From Flagellimonas sediminis (lineage in GTDB: Bacteria > Bacteroidota > Bacteroidia > Flavobacteriales > Flavobacteriaceae), in assembly GCF_010500845.1 (NCBI RefSeq), contig NZ_JAAAMI010000006.1, forward strand, positions 1 to 64,000: 64,000 nt of DNA, written 5' to 3'. Within the stretch, counting starts at the first letter, position 1. Every line of letters starts with the position of its first letter. The position numbers were made by a program, and so were the translations under genes. Below the pieces are notes generated by a model. That model saw only the letters and a list, made by a program, of their open reading frames with translations. It was not told the origin of the DNA and did no database searches. Below are positions 28,863-36,857 of this stretch, one piece after another.

Positions 28863-28938
28863 TATCGTTTATATATCCGATATTTTTATTTATCGCTTTT
28901 TTTAACGATATTTGAACTATTCGTCTAATTAAACGATA
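28863..28938. promoter_or_regulatory. Three evenly spaced palindromes upstream of the SatD gene
   Basis: TATCG-N10-CGATA occurs at 28863-28882 and 28891-28910, and a weaker ATTCG-N10-CGATA at 28919-28938; TCG-N10-CGA is kept in all three. Start-to-start spacing is exactly 28 bases each time. The array ends 5 bases before the SatD ATG (28944). This suits cooperative binding of a repressor, plausibly the HTH-bearing SatD protein itself. Confidence 0.65.
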
Positions 28939-28943
28939 TTAAT

Positions 28944-29543
28944 ATGAAAGCCATCCTCACGGGAGACATCATACATTCCAAGGATCATAAAGCCGGCAAA
29001 TGGTTGCCCGTTCTAAAAAAGGCTTTGGGCCGTTATGGCTCGGAGCCTCTTGAGTGGGAGATTTATCGAGGCGATAGTTTTCAATTGGAGACCACTCCTG
29101 AACAAGCACTGGAAGCGGCCATTTACATCAAGGCTTGCCTAAAACAGATACGACATTTGGATGCTCGAATCGCCATTGGGCTGGGCGAAAAAGACCATGC
29201 GGCCGAAAAGATCACCGAATCCAACGGAACAGCATTTTATCATTCCGGTGAGTGTTTTGAAAACCTCAAAAAACAGACCCTGGCAATCAATTCAGGTGAT
29301 GAGACCTTTGATACCACTATAAACGTCATGCTACAATTGGCTTCCTTAACCATGGACAACTGGCTTCCGGCCGCCGCAAAAATAGTTTGCACTGTTTTGG
29401 AACACCCAGAGGCCAATCAAAAGGAAATTGCCGCCCTTCTGGAAAAATCGCAAAGTACCATCAGTGAGGCATTGATCAGGGCAGGATTTGACGAAGTGCA
29501 AAAAATGATCCATTTTTACAAAACCCAACTCGCCCGACTATGA
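28944..29543 (+). CDS. SatD-family protein with C-terminal helix-turn-helix
   Basis: Protein of 199 aa. The N-terminus MKAILTGDIIHSKD, followed by YRGDSFQLETTPEQAL and ARIAIGLGEKD, is the SatD-family pattern (named after the streptococcal acid-tolerance locus), with a nucleotidyl-cyclase-like look that is an inference. The C-terminus (about 150-185) is a helix-turn-helix: ANQKEIAALLEKSQSTISEALIRAGFDEV. Combined with three palindromes just upstream this suggests autoregulation. It overlaps the next gene by 4 bases (ATGA), so they are translationally coupled. Confidence 0.85.
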   Translation: MKAILTGDIIHSKDHKAGKWLPVLKKALGRYGSEPLEWEIYRGDSFQLETTPEQALEAAIYIKACLKQIRHLDARIAIGLGEKDHAAEKITESNGTAFYHSGECFENLKKQTLAINSGDETFDTTINVMLQLASLTMDNWLPAAAKIVCTVLEHPEANQKEIAALLEKSQSTISEALIRAGFDEVQKMIHFYKTQLARL

Positions 29544-30259
29544 CACTATTAGCGTTACAACTGTTACTGGCCCATTTTGTGGGCGACTTTGTGCTACAAC
29601 CCGCCAAATGGGTGGAAGACAAGCTCCAGAAAAAGGCAAGATCCAAATACCTGTATTTTCATATTGGAGTGCATCTATTGCTTCTTTTGCTCCTGTTGCA
29701 GTTTCAACATTTGGGGGCTATAGCCCTTATTGTGGTGTTGCACTATTTGATCGATCTTGGAAAACTCACCTTCACCAACTCCAAAAACTATCGCTGGCTT
29801 TTTGTTGTGGACCAAGTACTGCATCTTTTGGTGCTGGCTACCATTCTGTATTGGATCGAGCCCTATCAGATTCCCTTCTCAGATTTGTTGCAGGAAAAAA
29901 ACTTGCTGCTAATCACCTTTTTAGTATTTGTCACCTATGTTTCCGGCATCATCATGCGGATGCTGTTGGCCCCTTATATAGATGAGGTCGCCAAGGACGA
30001 TGAGCCAGGCGAAGGGGGTTCCTTAAAAAATGCCGGCACTTATATCGGTATGCTGGAGCGGCTCTTTGTATTCGGGTTCATTTTGATGCAACAATGGGCG
30101 GCCATAGGGTTGTTGATCGCCGCGAAGTCCGTGTTCCGGTTCGGGGACCTTAACAAGGGCAAAAACCGAAAACTCACCGAATATGTGCTGATAGGCACCC
30201 TGCTCAGTTTTGGACTTGCCATCCTTTCCGGGATGTTTTATATGTATCTGGCCAACTAG
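29540..30259 (+). CDS. DUF3307 membrane protein, partner of SatD
   Basis: Protein of 239 aa. The first ~120 residues are the DUF3307 domain (LLLAHFVGDFVLQPAKWVED, then HLLLLLLLLQFQHLGAIALI and VLHYLIDLGK), with membrane segments continuing to the C-terminus, in all about six. Conserved His/Asp in HFVGDF and HYLIDL are intramembrane and may bind metal or act in transport. It overlaps the SatD gene by 4 bases. The SatD-DUF3307 pair recurs across bacteria; its biochemical role is unknown. Confidence 0.88.
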   Translation: MTLLALQLLLAHFVGDFVLQPAKWVEDKLQKKARSKYLYFHIGVHLLLLLLLLQFQHLGAIALIVVLHYLIDLGKLTFTNSKNYRWLFVVDQVLHLLVLATILYWIEPYQIPFSDLLQEKNLLLITFLVFVTYVSGIIMRMLLAPYIDEVAKDDEPGEGGSLKNAGTYIGMLERLFVFGFILMQQWAAIGLLIAAKSVFRFGDLNKGKNRKLTEYVLIGTLLSFGLAILSGMFYMYLAN

Positions 30260-30263
30260 GGTA

Positions 30264-30290
30264 CAAAAAAACCGTCCCATGGGGACGGCT
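30264..30290 (-). terminator. Terminator of the FMN-binding/DUF6607 operon
   Basis: CCGTCCC / GGGACGG stem with a short loop; on the minus strand it is followed by a run of seven T. It can serve the minus-strand operon ending at 30329 and may also stop plus-strand reading from the DUF3307 gene. Confidence 0.8.
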
Positions 30291-30328
30291 CTCTCAATGA
30301 ACAAATTAAAATAATGGGCACTACTTAA

Positions 30329-30883
30329 TCATAAGATGTGCTGATCATTCAGCACCTTCATACTTTCCAATATGTTGCTCACGGCCAAGGTCATGGACTT
30401 TGCCGAAATGGTGGCACCGGAAATACCATCAATGTCCTCTCCGTAAACAAGGGTTTCCCCTGATTTTTTCCCAATGAACTGCTTCAACCAACGTTGGCTT
30501 CCCACCTGTCGCCCATGATCTTCACGATAGATCAGGATCTTTGATTTTTTAACGGCCAGTTCTGGGGTGAACAATACCACATAGTCAAAAACATTTTTCA
30601 AACTAGGGGCCTCGCCCAAGTACACATAACCCACAGTCGATTCCCCTGTTTTGATCCTGAAGAGATTTTCGCCCCCCAATTCTGAAGGCGTTTTTTGGTT
30701 CAGCGGAGCGTCTACAACAATCAGTTCCAAGGAAAAATCCTCCAACCCAAAAGTTGTCTGCACGGCATTATCCACTTTTTCCTGAAGCTTGGGGGAAATC
30801 TTGGGCATTTGGAAAGCTACAAGAAAAAAGGCCGTGCATAACACGGCCCCGCCAAGGGCCTTAAACCTATTTTCCCTCAGCAT
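30329..30883 (-). CDS. FMN-binding domain protein (covalent flavin type)
   Basis: Protein of 184 aa starting MLRENRFKALGGAV (ATG at 30883; the frame upstream to 30994 lies inside the DUF6607 gene and lacks a signal). One N-terminal hydrophobic segment anchors it in the inner membrane. The FMN-binding domain resembles the NqrC/RnfG C-terminal domain, and DGISGATISAKSMT (S155-T158) is the ApbE flavinylation motif, so FMN is probably attached to T158. It overlaps the DUF6607 gene by 17 bases and lies divergent from a heme-type receptor, suggesting electron transfer used in iron or heme reduction. Confidence 0.88.
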   Translation of the reverse strand: MLRENRFKALGGAVLCTAFFLVAFQMPKISPKLQEKVDNAVQTTFGLEDFSLELIVVDAPLNQKTPSELGGENLFRIKTGESTVGYVYLGEAPSLKNVFDYVVLFTPELAVKKSKILIYREDHGRQVGSQRWLKQFIGKKSGETLVYGEDIDGISGATISAKSMTLAVSNILESMKVLNDQHIL

Positions 30884-31793
30884 TTTTAGCTTGTTTTTTA
30901 TCCGTGATAAACTTGTTGATGGTTTCCAGAACCTGAGCCTTATTGGCACCTTGTTCTTCCAACTGGTAAAAGTGCATAAAAAGAGGTTGGCCATCCACTT
31001 GTTTCAGAAGTGTTAGGTCACCTTCACGGTTGTAGACCCCATCCCATGCATCGCGTGCTACGGCCCAAAAATCTTTATGGGTGGCCCACCAATCTGCAGC
31101 TACCTTACAATCTGAATCTGCTACTTTTTTGTAGATATTATAACCTTTTTCTTGGGCCAACAACACATCGGTTTCACCATCTTTTCGGACAATCTTGTCA
31201 TTATCCTGCTCGTGTACCCACCCGGTCGAAGTAATCTCTTGTCGATTACCGCGGCTCATGACATTATAATCACTACGCTTGGAGTATTCCCTTCGGGGAA
31301 GTGGCGAATCGCTACGGTTCTCCCAATAATGTTTGCCATCAAAATGTACCCAGGTAGAAGACCCAGAATATCGAGGACTATCATCCACCTGATATACCTT
31401 TTGGGTCCACTGTCCCTTCACCTCACTAGCAGGTAATTGGGCAAAGGTCCAGCTATTGTCTTTGTTGTAATGGTATACTTTCTGGTTTTCGAACAACCAA
31501 TCCTGTCGCCAGTGTTTGATCACGGTGCTATCATTGATCACCAATAAATGTTGAAGGGAAATTTTGTCGTCTTCATCAATAATGGGCAAAGCCAATTCCA
31601 AGGCTTTGGAGGTATAATCCAGTTTTTTTTCGTAGTCAATTTCTGGAGCAAAGGTCTCCGTGTACTTAAAGGTCACTTCGTAGCATCCGCACATATCCAG
31701 AATGGCTTGGCGGTCCAAATCTTTCTTTTTTTGAGAGAAGCCAATGGTTGTACCTAGCACCATGAGCATCAGGAAGATGATTGATTTTTTCAT
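30867..31793 (-). CDS. DUF6607-family exported protein
   Basis: Protein of 308 aa with a signal peptide (IIFLMLMVLGTTIGFSQ). CGCYEVTFKYTETFAPE near the N-terminus, followed by LQHLLVINDSTVIKHWRQDWLFEN and the WTQKVYQVDDSPRYSGSSTW region, matches the DUF6607 family of Bacteroidota as I know it. The function is unknown. It is the first gene of a minus-strand operon with the FMN-binding protein, divergent from the HmuR/HmuY genes; a role in heme or iron handling is inferred from this position and the shared promoter region. Confidence 0.8.
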   Translation of the reverse strand: MKKSIIFLMLMVLGTTIGFSQKKKDLDRQAILDMCGCYEVTFKYTETFAPEIDYEKKLDYTSKALELALPIIDEDDKISLQHLLVINDSTVIKHWRQDWLFENQKVYHYNKDNSWTFAQLPASEVKGQWTQKVYQVDDSPRYSGSSTWVHFDGKHYWENRSDSPLPRREYSKRSDYNVMSRGNRQEITSTGWVHEQDNDKIVRKDGETDVLLAQEKGYNIYKKVADSDCKVAADWWATHKDFWAVARDAWDGVYNREGDLTLLKQVDGQPLFMHFYQLEEQGANKAQVLETINKFITDKKQAKNAEGK

Positions 31794-31829
31794 AATGGTA
31801 TCAGTTAGATCTTATCAAATTGTTCTGGA

Positions 31830-31911
31830 CAAAAATATTAAACTTATTTAGATTGAATAAAAATAAAATATATATTTGTCGCAAAATAAATTAGAATGAA
31901 TCTAAATAAGT
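31830..31911. promoter_or_regulatory. Divergent promoters and iron-type operator boxes
   Basis: Minus-strand TATTTTTG (31830-31837) and plus-strand TATATTTG (31871-31878) are -7 boxes for the DUF6607 and HmuR-like genes. TTTAGATTGAATAAA (31847-31861) and TTAGAATGAATCTAA (31891-31905; TTAGA-N5-TCTAA) look like DtxR/IdeR-type half-sites. ACTTATTTAGATT (31842-31854) and AATCTAAATAAGT (31899-31911) form a 13-bp perfect inverted repeat. The right box covers the HmuR-like ATG at 31896. Confidence 0.55.
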
Positions 31912-34001
31912 GTCGATTAAGCCTGTTTTTGTCCCTTATAGCCTGTTTGCATGTCATAGGCCAGGAAAACAGTCCTTCCCAAAAAGATTCCATTCTGACC
32001 GAAAATCTGGATGAAGTAGTGGTCACGGCCACTCGAACCATCAGACAATTGTCTTCCTTGCCCCTGCCCGTTACCCTGATTGCAAAAAAGCAGTTGCAAC
32101 AAACCGGATTTACCCGCCTGAACGAGATCCTGAACGAACAAACCGGCATCATCATGACCCCGGATGCCACCATTGGCGGTGGAGAGGGAGTCCAAATTCA
32201 AGGGATTGCCTCGGACTACGTTCTGGTACTCATTGATGGGGTTCCCGTTGTAGGTCGCAGTTCGGGTAATCTGGATCTTAGCCGCTTTGCCATTGGCAGT
32301 ATCAAACAAGTGGAAGTGGTGAAAGGGCCTGCTTCCAGCCTTTTTGGTTCCGAAGCCTTGGGCGGCGTCATCAATATCATCACGGAAAAACCATCCTCAG
32401 AAAAAATCAGTGGGCAGGTTTCACACCGAATGGCCAGTTTCAACAACCAGAACACCAACCTCACCATCAACCAGAAAGGAAAAAAACTGGGATATTCCCT
32501 ATTTGCCGATCGCTTGAGTACCGACGGCTACGACCTTGCCCCTACCCAAGAGGGCCAAACCATCAATCCCTTTTACAATTACACCCTTAACGGACGCTTG
32601 TATGTGGACGCTTCCCAAAAATGGGACGTATTTGCCTCGGGCAGGTATTTTTATCAAGAATTTGATGTGGCCCCCAGTACCAGTGAAGAGCAAGATTTGA
32701 ACCTTCACCTTAAGGTGAACCATAAACCTTCCATAAAAAGCCAGTTGCACTATGAACTGTACTACACCAATTATATTACGGATGAAAAGAGCATTGACCC
32801 CATTGACAACGAACTGTTGGTCGCCAATGATTTTGACCAAAGGCTGTTCCGACCGGAAATCCGTTTCAACCATACCTTTTCAACCCAAAATATCCTGACC
32901 ATTGGTGCCGGTTACAACTTTGAACATTTGGAGCGATCGCTTTTTGCCGGTGATGTAACCTTTGAATCCCAATACCTCTATTCGCAATTCGATTTTAAGC
33001 CACTTGACGACCTTAACATCATTGTTGGTGCACGCTTCGATAACCACAGCGAGTACCATTCGCAATTAAGTCCTAAAATTTCCGGTCGCTACGATTTGTC
33101 TCCAAACTTTGCCATTAAAGGTTCCGTGGGCAGTGGTTTCAAGTCCCCGGATTTTAGACAATTGTATCTGGACTTTACCAACGCTGCCGGTGGTGGATAC
33201 TCCGTTTTTGGAAAGGAAGTGGAACAGGCCGGGATCGAGCGCCTTCAAGAAAACGATGAAATTGCCACCCTTCAAGTGGATCCGTCCGAATTGGGTGACC
33301 CCTTGGATGCGGAAAGTTCCATCGGGTACAATCTAGGTTTCGTAATAAAAAAAGGGAAACTATCCACAGAGCTCAACTTTTTCAGAAACGACTTTAAAAA
33401 CCTTATCGATACCCGAATCTTGGCGTCCAAGACCAATGGGCAGAATGTTTTTGGGTATATCAACCGTGACCGTGGCTATACCCAAGGCCTCGAAATGGAC
33501 GTTCAATACAAACCTTGGAAAAACCTCAACCTCTCTGCTGGGTATCAATTGCTCTATGCCTATGACAAGGACAAAAGGGAAGCCGTGAAAAATGGGGAGG
33601 TCTTTGCCCGAGACCCGGAAACCCTACAAACCGTCCGGCTGTCCACTTCCGACTATTTTGGATTGGAAAACCGCTCACGACACACCTTGAACGCTAAAAT
33701 CTTTTACGAAATCCCCGAATGGGATGCCAACGCCAATATCCGGGTCACCTATCGCAGTCAATTTGGGTTGACCGACCAGAACGGAAACGACCTTTTGGAT
33801 GTGTATGATGGCACCTTTTCCAAGGGGTACGCCTTGGTAAACCTAACGTTTGGCAAGACCTTTTTTAAACATTATCAGCTTCAATTGGGAGCCAACAATC
33901 TGTTGGATTTCAAGGGGAACAATCCCTTGGCTACCCAAGACAACGAAGTGCTCTTAAACCCAGGAATTCAATTATTTACCAAAATCAATATTCAATTTTA
34001 A
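31896..34001 (+). CDS. TonB-dependent receptor, HmuR/heme-type
   Basis: Protein of 701 aa with a signal peptide (LFLSLIACLHVIGQ), a TonB box region (ENLDEVVVTATRT), a plug domain (VLVLIDGVPVVGRSSGNLDL, SSLFGSEALGGVINIITEK) and a TonB-dependent barrel to the terminal aromatic INIQF. The HmuY-like lipoprotein gene follows 11 bases later, so this is most likely a hemin or iron-complex receptor, pairing HmuR with HmuY as in Porphyromonas. The ATG at 31896 is inside an operator-like box and near the promoter, consistent with tight iron control. Confidence 0.88.
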   Translation: MNLNKCRLSLFLSLIACLHVIGQENSPSQKDSILTENLDEVVVTATRTIRQLSSLPLPVTLIAKKQLQQTGFTRLNEILNEQTGIIMTPDATIGGGEGVQIQGIASDYVLVLIDGVPVVGRSSGNLDLSRFAIGSIKQVEVVKGPASSLFGSEALGGVINIITEKPSSEKISGQVSHRMASFNNQNTNLTINQKGKKLGYSLFADRLSTDGYDLAPTQEGQTINPFYNYTLNGRLYVDASQKWDVFASGRYFYQEFDVAPSTSEEQDLNLHLKVNHKPSIKSQLHYELYYTNYITDEKSIDPIDNELLVANDFDQRLFRPEIRFNHTFSTQNILTIGAGYNFEHLERSLFAGDVTFESQYLYSQFDFKPLDDLNIIVGARFDNHSEYHSQLSPKISGRYDLSPNFAIKGSVGSGFKSPDFRQLYLDFTNAAGGGYSVFGKEVEQAGIERLQENDEIATLQVDPSELGDPLDAESSIGYNLGFVIKKGKLSTELNFFRNDFKNLIDTRILASKTNGQNVFGYINRDRGYTQGLEMDVQYKPWKNLNLSAGYQLLYAYDKDKREAVKNGEVFARDPETLQTVRLSTSDYFGLENRSRHTLNAKIFYEIPEWDANANIRVTYRSQFGLTDQNGNDLLDVYDGTFSKGYALVNLTFGKTFFKHYQLQLGANNLLDFKGNNPLATQDNEVLLNPGIQLFTKINIQF

Positions 34002-34012
34002 AAAGTAATACT

Positions 34013-34654
34013 ATGATCAAAAAAACAGCAAACTTTTTCACCTACCTATTTATATTCACGGCATTTGTTGCCTGTAGCGACGATGACGACAATGGTCCAG
34101 ACCCAATTGCCGTGGAGAGTAGTACCGCCACCAATATTCCCGCCCCACAGACCGGAGGCCAAGGTGAGCCCGTGGGCGGACCTTTTACCAAATTCAGCTT
34201 TGCAACAGGTGCCGTAACCACCAGTGAAACGGATTGGGACATTGCCTTTAGAGGTACCAGTATAGCCGTAAACGGGGGAGCCGTTACCGGAACCGACGAC
34301 GAACCCGAGAGAAACGGGGATGCCGGGGTTTCCATTGAGAGTGGCACTTTTGCCGATATTACCACCGTAGAGGGACTTACTTTTGCACAGGATGCGGATG
34401 GAGCCTTTGCCATTGCCAGTGGAAGTGATAATGGCTGGTACAACTACAATCCGGCTACTTTCACTATTACTCCCATTCCCGGAAAAATATTGGTGTTCCG
34501 TACCCATGACGGAAAATATGCCAAAGTGGAAATCCTAAGCTATTACAAGGATGCCCCGGCAGAAATTGATGCCATGTCGGATGAGGCACGATACTACACC
34601 TTCAATTATGTGTACAATCCCAATGAAGGGGAAACCTCTTTGACCATCAACTGA
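34013..34654 (+). CDS. HmuY-family heme-binding lipoprotein
   Basis: Protein of 213 aa with a lipoprotein signal (FTAFVACSD, C21) and an Asp-rich stretch (SDDDDNGPDP) before the beta-rich HmuY domain, which includes FTKFSFATGAVTTSETDWDIAFRGTSIAVNGG, split here as FTKFSFATG and DWDIAFRGTSI, and ends YTFNYVYNPNEGET. HmuY proteins take heme from host or environmental hemoproteins and pass it to HmuR. It directly follows the HmuR-like receptor and is followed by a terminator about 110 bases on. Confidence 0.88.
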   Translation: MIKKTANFFTYLFIFTAFVACSDDDDNGPDPIAVESSTATNIPAPQTGGQGEPVGGPFTKFSFATGAVTTSETDWDIAFRGTSIAVNGGAVTGTDDEPERNGDAGVSIESGTFADITTVEGLTFAQDADGAFAIASGSDNGWYNYNPATFTITPIPGKILVFRTHDGKYAKVEILSYYKDAPAEIDAMSDEARYYTFNYVYNPNEGETSLTIN

Positions 34655-34761
34655 TCAAAATAGGATAAGAATCATTTATTCAGGAAGCTCAAGGAATAAC
34701 CGCACCATTCCCTTTGTTATCAAATCCATTCTCGCGGTTATGTTGAGTTAGTTTGTGTGAG

Positions 34762-34787
34762 AAGCGGGGCCTTGGTCCCGCTTTTTT
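34762..34787 (+). terminator. Terminator of the HmuR/HmuY operon
   Basis: AAGCGGG (34762-34768) / CCCGCTT (34777-34783) with a further paired G-C and a T run (34782-34787). Confidence 0.85.
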
Positions 34788-34867
34788 CTGCTTTTACGAT
34801 ACGAAAAAAACGGATAGCGTTAAATGTACTTTCCAAAAATGGGGAACTTGCTACAAAAGCATTTTAA

Positions 34868-35266
34868 ATGGAGAACGATATGGGAGTCATCGCAACGAAC
34901 AACCGGGAATTGAATTTGTACTATAATGCCGACAGCAGTATCGGTATGCAAACCTTGGCCTTTGTACAGGCCTCCAAGAAAAAGGTATTGGCCGTGGATT
35001 TGTCCAAGACCAAGGTCACGGGGACCCAGTGGGCCGAACTGGCCAATCTTTTGGGCATCCAAATCAAAGACCTGATCAATACGGAACACCCCGATTTCAT
35101 CAAACTATATGGCAAGGACAACGATCTGGAAGGTGATGACGATTGGATCAAAGTGCTGCAAAAAAACCCAAGTGTGGTTACCCAACCCATACTGGTCAAT
35201 GGCAGCAAGGCCATGCAAGTGAACACCCCATCCGATGTCATGGTTTTTCTGGACAAAGAAAGCTGA
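34868..35266 (+). CDS. ArsC/Spx-like thioredoxin-fold protein lacking cysteine
   Basis: Protein of 132 aa. It aligns in outline with arsenate reductase-family proteins: a strand-helix start (ELNLYYNADSSIGMQTLAFV), helical middle (TKVTGTQWAELANLLGIQIKDLIN), and the cis-Pro-like TQPILVNGSKAMQVNTPSDVMVFL. The catalytic cysteine position of ArsC (Cys-Ser-x-Ser-Arg-x-Thr) reads SSIGMQTL here, and the whole protein has no cysteine, so it cannot reduce arsenate; a structural or regulatory role is likely. Alternative ATG at 34880. Confidence 0.7.
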   Translation: MENDMGVIATNNRELNLYYNADSSIGMQTLAFVQASKKKVLAVDLSKTKVTGTQWAELANLLGIQIKDLINTEHPDFIKLYGKDNDLEGDDDWIKVLQKNPSVVTQPILVNGSKAMQVNTPSDVMVFLDKES

Positions 35267-35313
35267 ACCCCAAACCTGTCTCGTAGATACACTACGGATC
35301 AACACCGAAAAAT

Positions 35314-36855
35314 ATGTCGCAACCCAAAAAAGTAAAAATAGCGCTATGGATGCTAGTGGCCTTATTAGCCATTGGGGTCACGGCCCAGCTCTGGTTTACC
35401 CAAAGGGTAAAGGCCCTATTGTCCGAAGAACTGCCTTCCCACATCCATCTTTCTTATGAAGGATTGTCTACCAATGTACTTTTGGGGAAAATCGGCCTAC
35501 AAAAAGTTGCGTTTCAGGATAACACCACATCTTTGGACCTAAAAGCAGAAGCGGTTACGCTCTCCGGGTTGGAATATCTTCCCCTGCTTCAAAAAGGAGA
35601 AATAGCCATTTCGGACCTGACCGTGGAAGCACCCCAAGTCACTTATCAAAAGAAAAACCTGGAAAACGATTCTATTGCCACTAAGAGGAATCAAGGGGAA
35701 CCAAAAAATATCAGCATCCAAAACTTTCGCATCCACAACGGACAATTGAAAGTGCTTCAGCACGATTCCGATAGCACCTTGGTACAACTTGGAGGAGTGG
35801 ATGTACGGGTCACCGACATCACCCACAACAAAGAAACCGCTTCCCTACCCTTGCCCTTCACCTTTGGTGCATATCAAATCCAAACACAAAAAGGGTACTA
35901 CGATTTGGGCCCTTTGGAAGACTTGCAATGGCAATCCGCAAAACTTGACACTTCGGAAGGAAGCATTCAAAAATTGGAATTGCGTACCAAGTACAGTCGG
36001 GAGGAAATCTCCAAAAAACTTACCGTGGAGTACGATCATTACGATTTGGTCATCGACTCCGTCCTGTTAAAAAAACCCGATTTTGGCTTGACGGACCACC
36101 TGCCCAAATTCCATCTGGAAGCTCTGGAACTCCACCACCCCATTTTTGAGGTGTATCGGGACAAGTTGCTGCCCGATGATACCACCCATAAAAAATTGTA
36201 CAACCAAGCGTTGCGCGACCTCGATTTCGATTTGCTCGTGAACACTATCCACATTTCCGAAGGAATGGTCGCCTACGAAGAACGGTTGGAGGCCGACGTA
36301 GAACCTGAAAGTCTTCGGTTTACGGATATTTCGGCCACCATCCGCAATCTGCATAGCGAAGGCAGTGGCATGGTATCAGTGGCCGCCCAATCCCAATTGA
36401 TGGGTGACGGACAACTGACCTTGGATTGGTCCTTCGACCCGCAGAGCCAGAGCAACGATTTTTTGGCCTCTGGTTCTTTGAAACAGTTCCAAACGGAAAA
36501 TATCAGTCCCTTTTTACGGACCAACCTCAATGCCGAAGTCAAGGGTACCATCAACCAAATGTATTTTACCATCAGCGGCAACGAAGTGGAATCGCAGGGC
36601 GATATGAAAATGGCCTATGTCCAATTTGAGTTCGTGGTGCTGAAAAAGGACAAATTGGGCGTGAACAAACTGCTCACCGCCATCGTGAACATCTTTGCCA
36701 AGGAAAGTTCCAAGGCCGATGGCGACGGGTTCCGGCATGGGGACTTCAAAGTAAAACGCCAACCCGACAAATCGTTCTTCAACTACCTCTGGCTGAACGT
36801 AAAGAACGGGTTAGTGGATACCATGACAGGCAAGGGCAAAAAACGTAAAAAATAA
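35314..36855 (+). CDS. AsmA/DUF748-like membrane-anchored envelope protein
   Basis: Protein of 513 aa with one N-terminal membrane segment (VKIALWMLVALLAIGVTAQLWF) and a long periplasmic region of beta repeats (SYEGLSTNVLLGKIGLQKVAFQDNTTSL, IAISDLTVEAPQVTY, FHLEALELHHPIFEVYRDK) typical of AsmA-like/DUF748 proteins. Such proteins are thought to form hydrophobic grooves that move phospholipid or affect envelope assembly. The C-terminus is basic (MTGKGKKRKK). The next gene, 3 bases later, encodes a second member of the same family but is frameshifted. Confidence 0.7.
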   Translation: MSQPKKVKIALWMLVALLAIGVTAQLWFTQRVKALLSEELPSHIHLSYEGLSTNVLLGKIGLQKVAFQDNTTSLDLKAEAVTLSGLEYLPLLQKGEIAISDLTVEAPQVTYQKKNLENDSIATKRNQGEPKNISIQNFRIHNGQLKVLQHDSDSTLVQLGGVDVRVTDITHNKETASLPLPFTFGAYQIQTQKGYYDLGPLEDLQWQSAKLDTSEGSIQKLELRTKYSREEISKKLTVEYDHYDLVIDSVLLKKPDFGLTDHLPKFHLEALELHHPIFEVYRDKLLPDDTTHKKLYNQALRDLDFDLLVNTIHISEGMVAYEERLEADVEPESLRFTDISATIRNLHSEGSGMVSVAAQSQLMGDGQLTLDWSFDPQSQSNDFLASGSLKQFQTENISPFLRTNLNAEVKGTINQMYFTISGNEVESQGDMKMAYVQFEFVVLKKDKLGVNKLLTAIVNIFAKESSKADGDGFRHGDFKVKRQPDKSFFNYLWLNVKNGLVDTMTGKGKKRKK

Positions 36856-36857
36856 CC

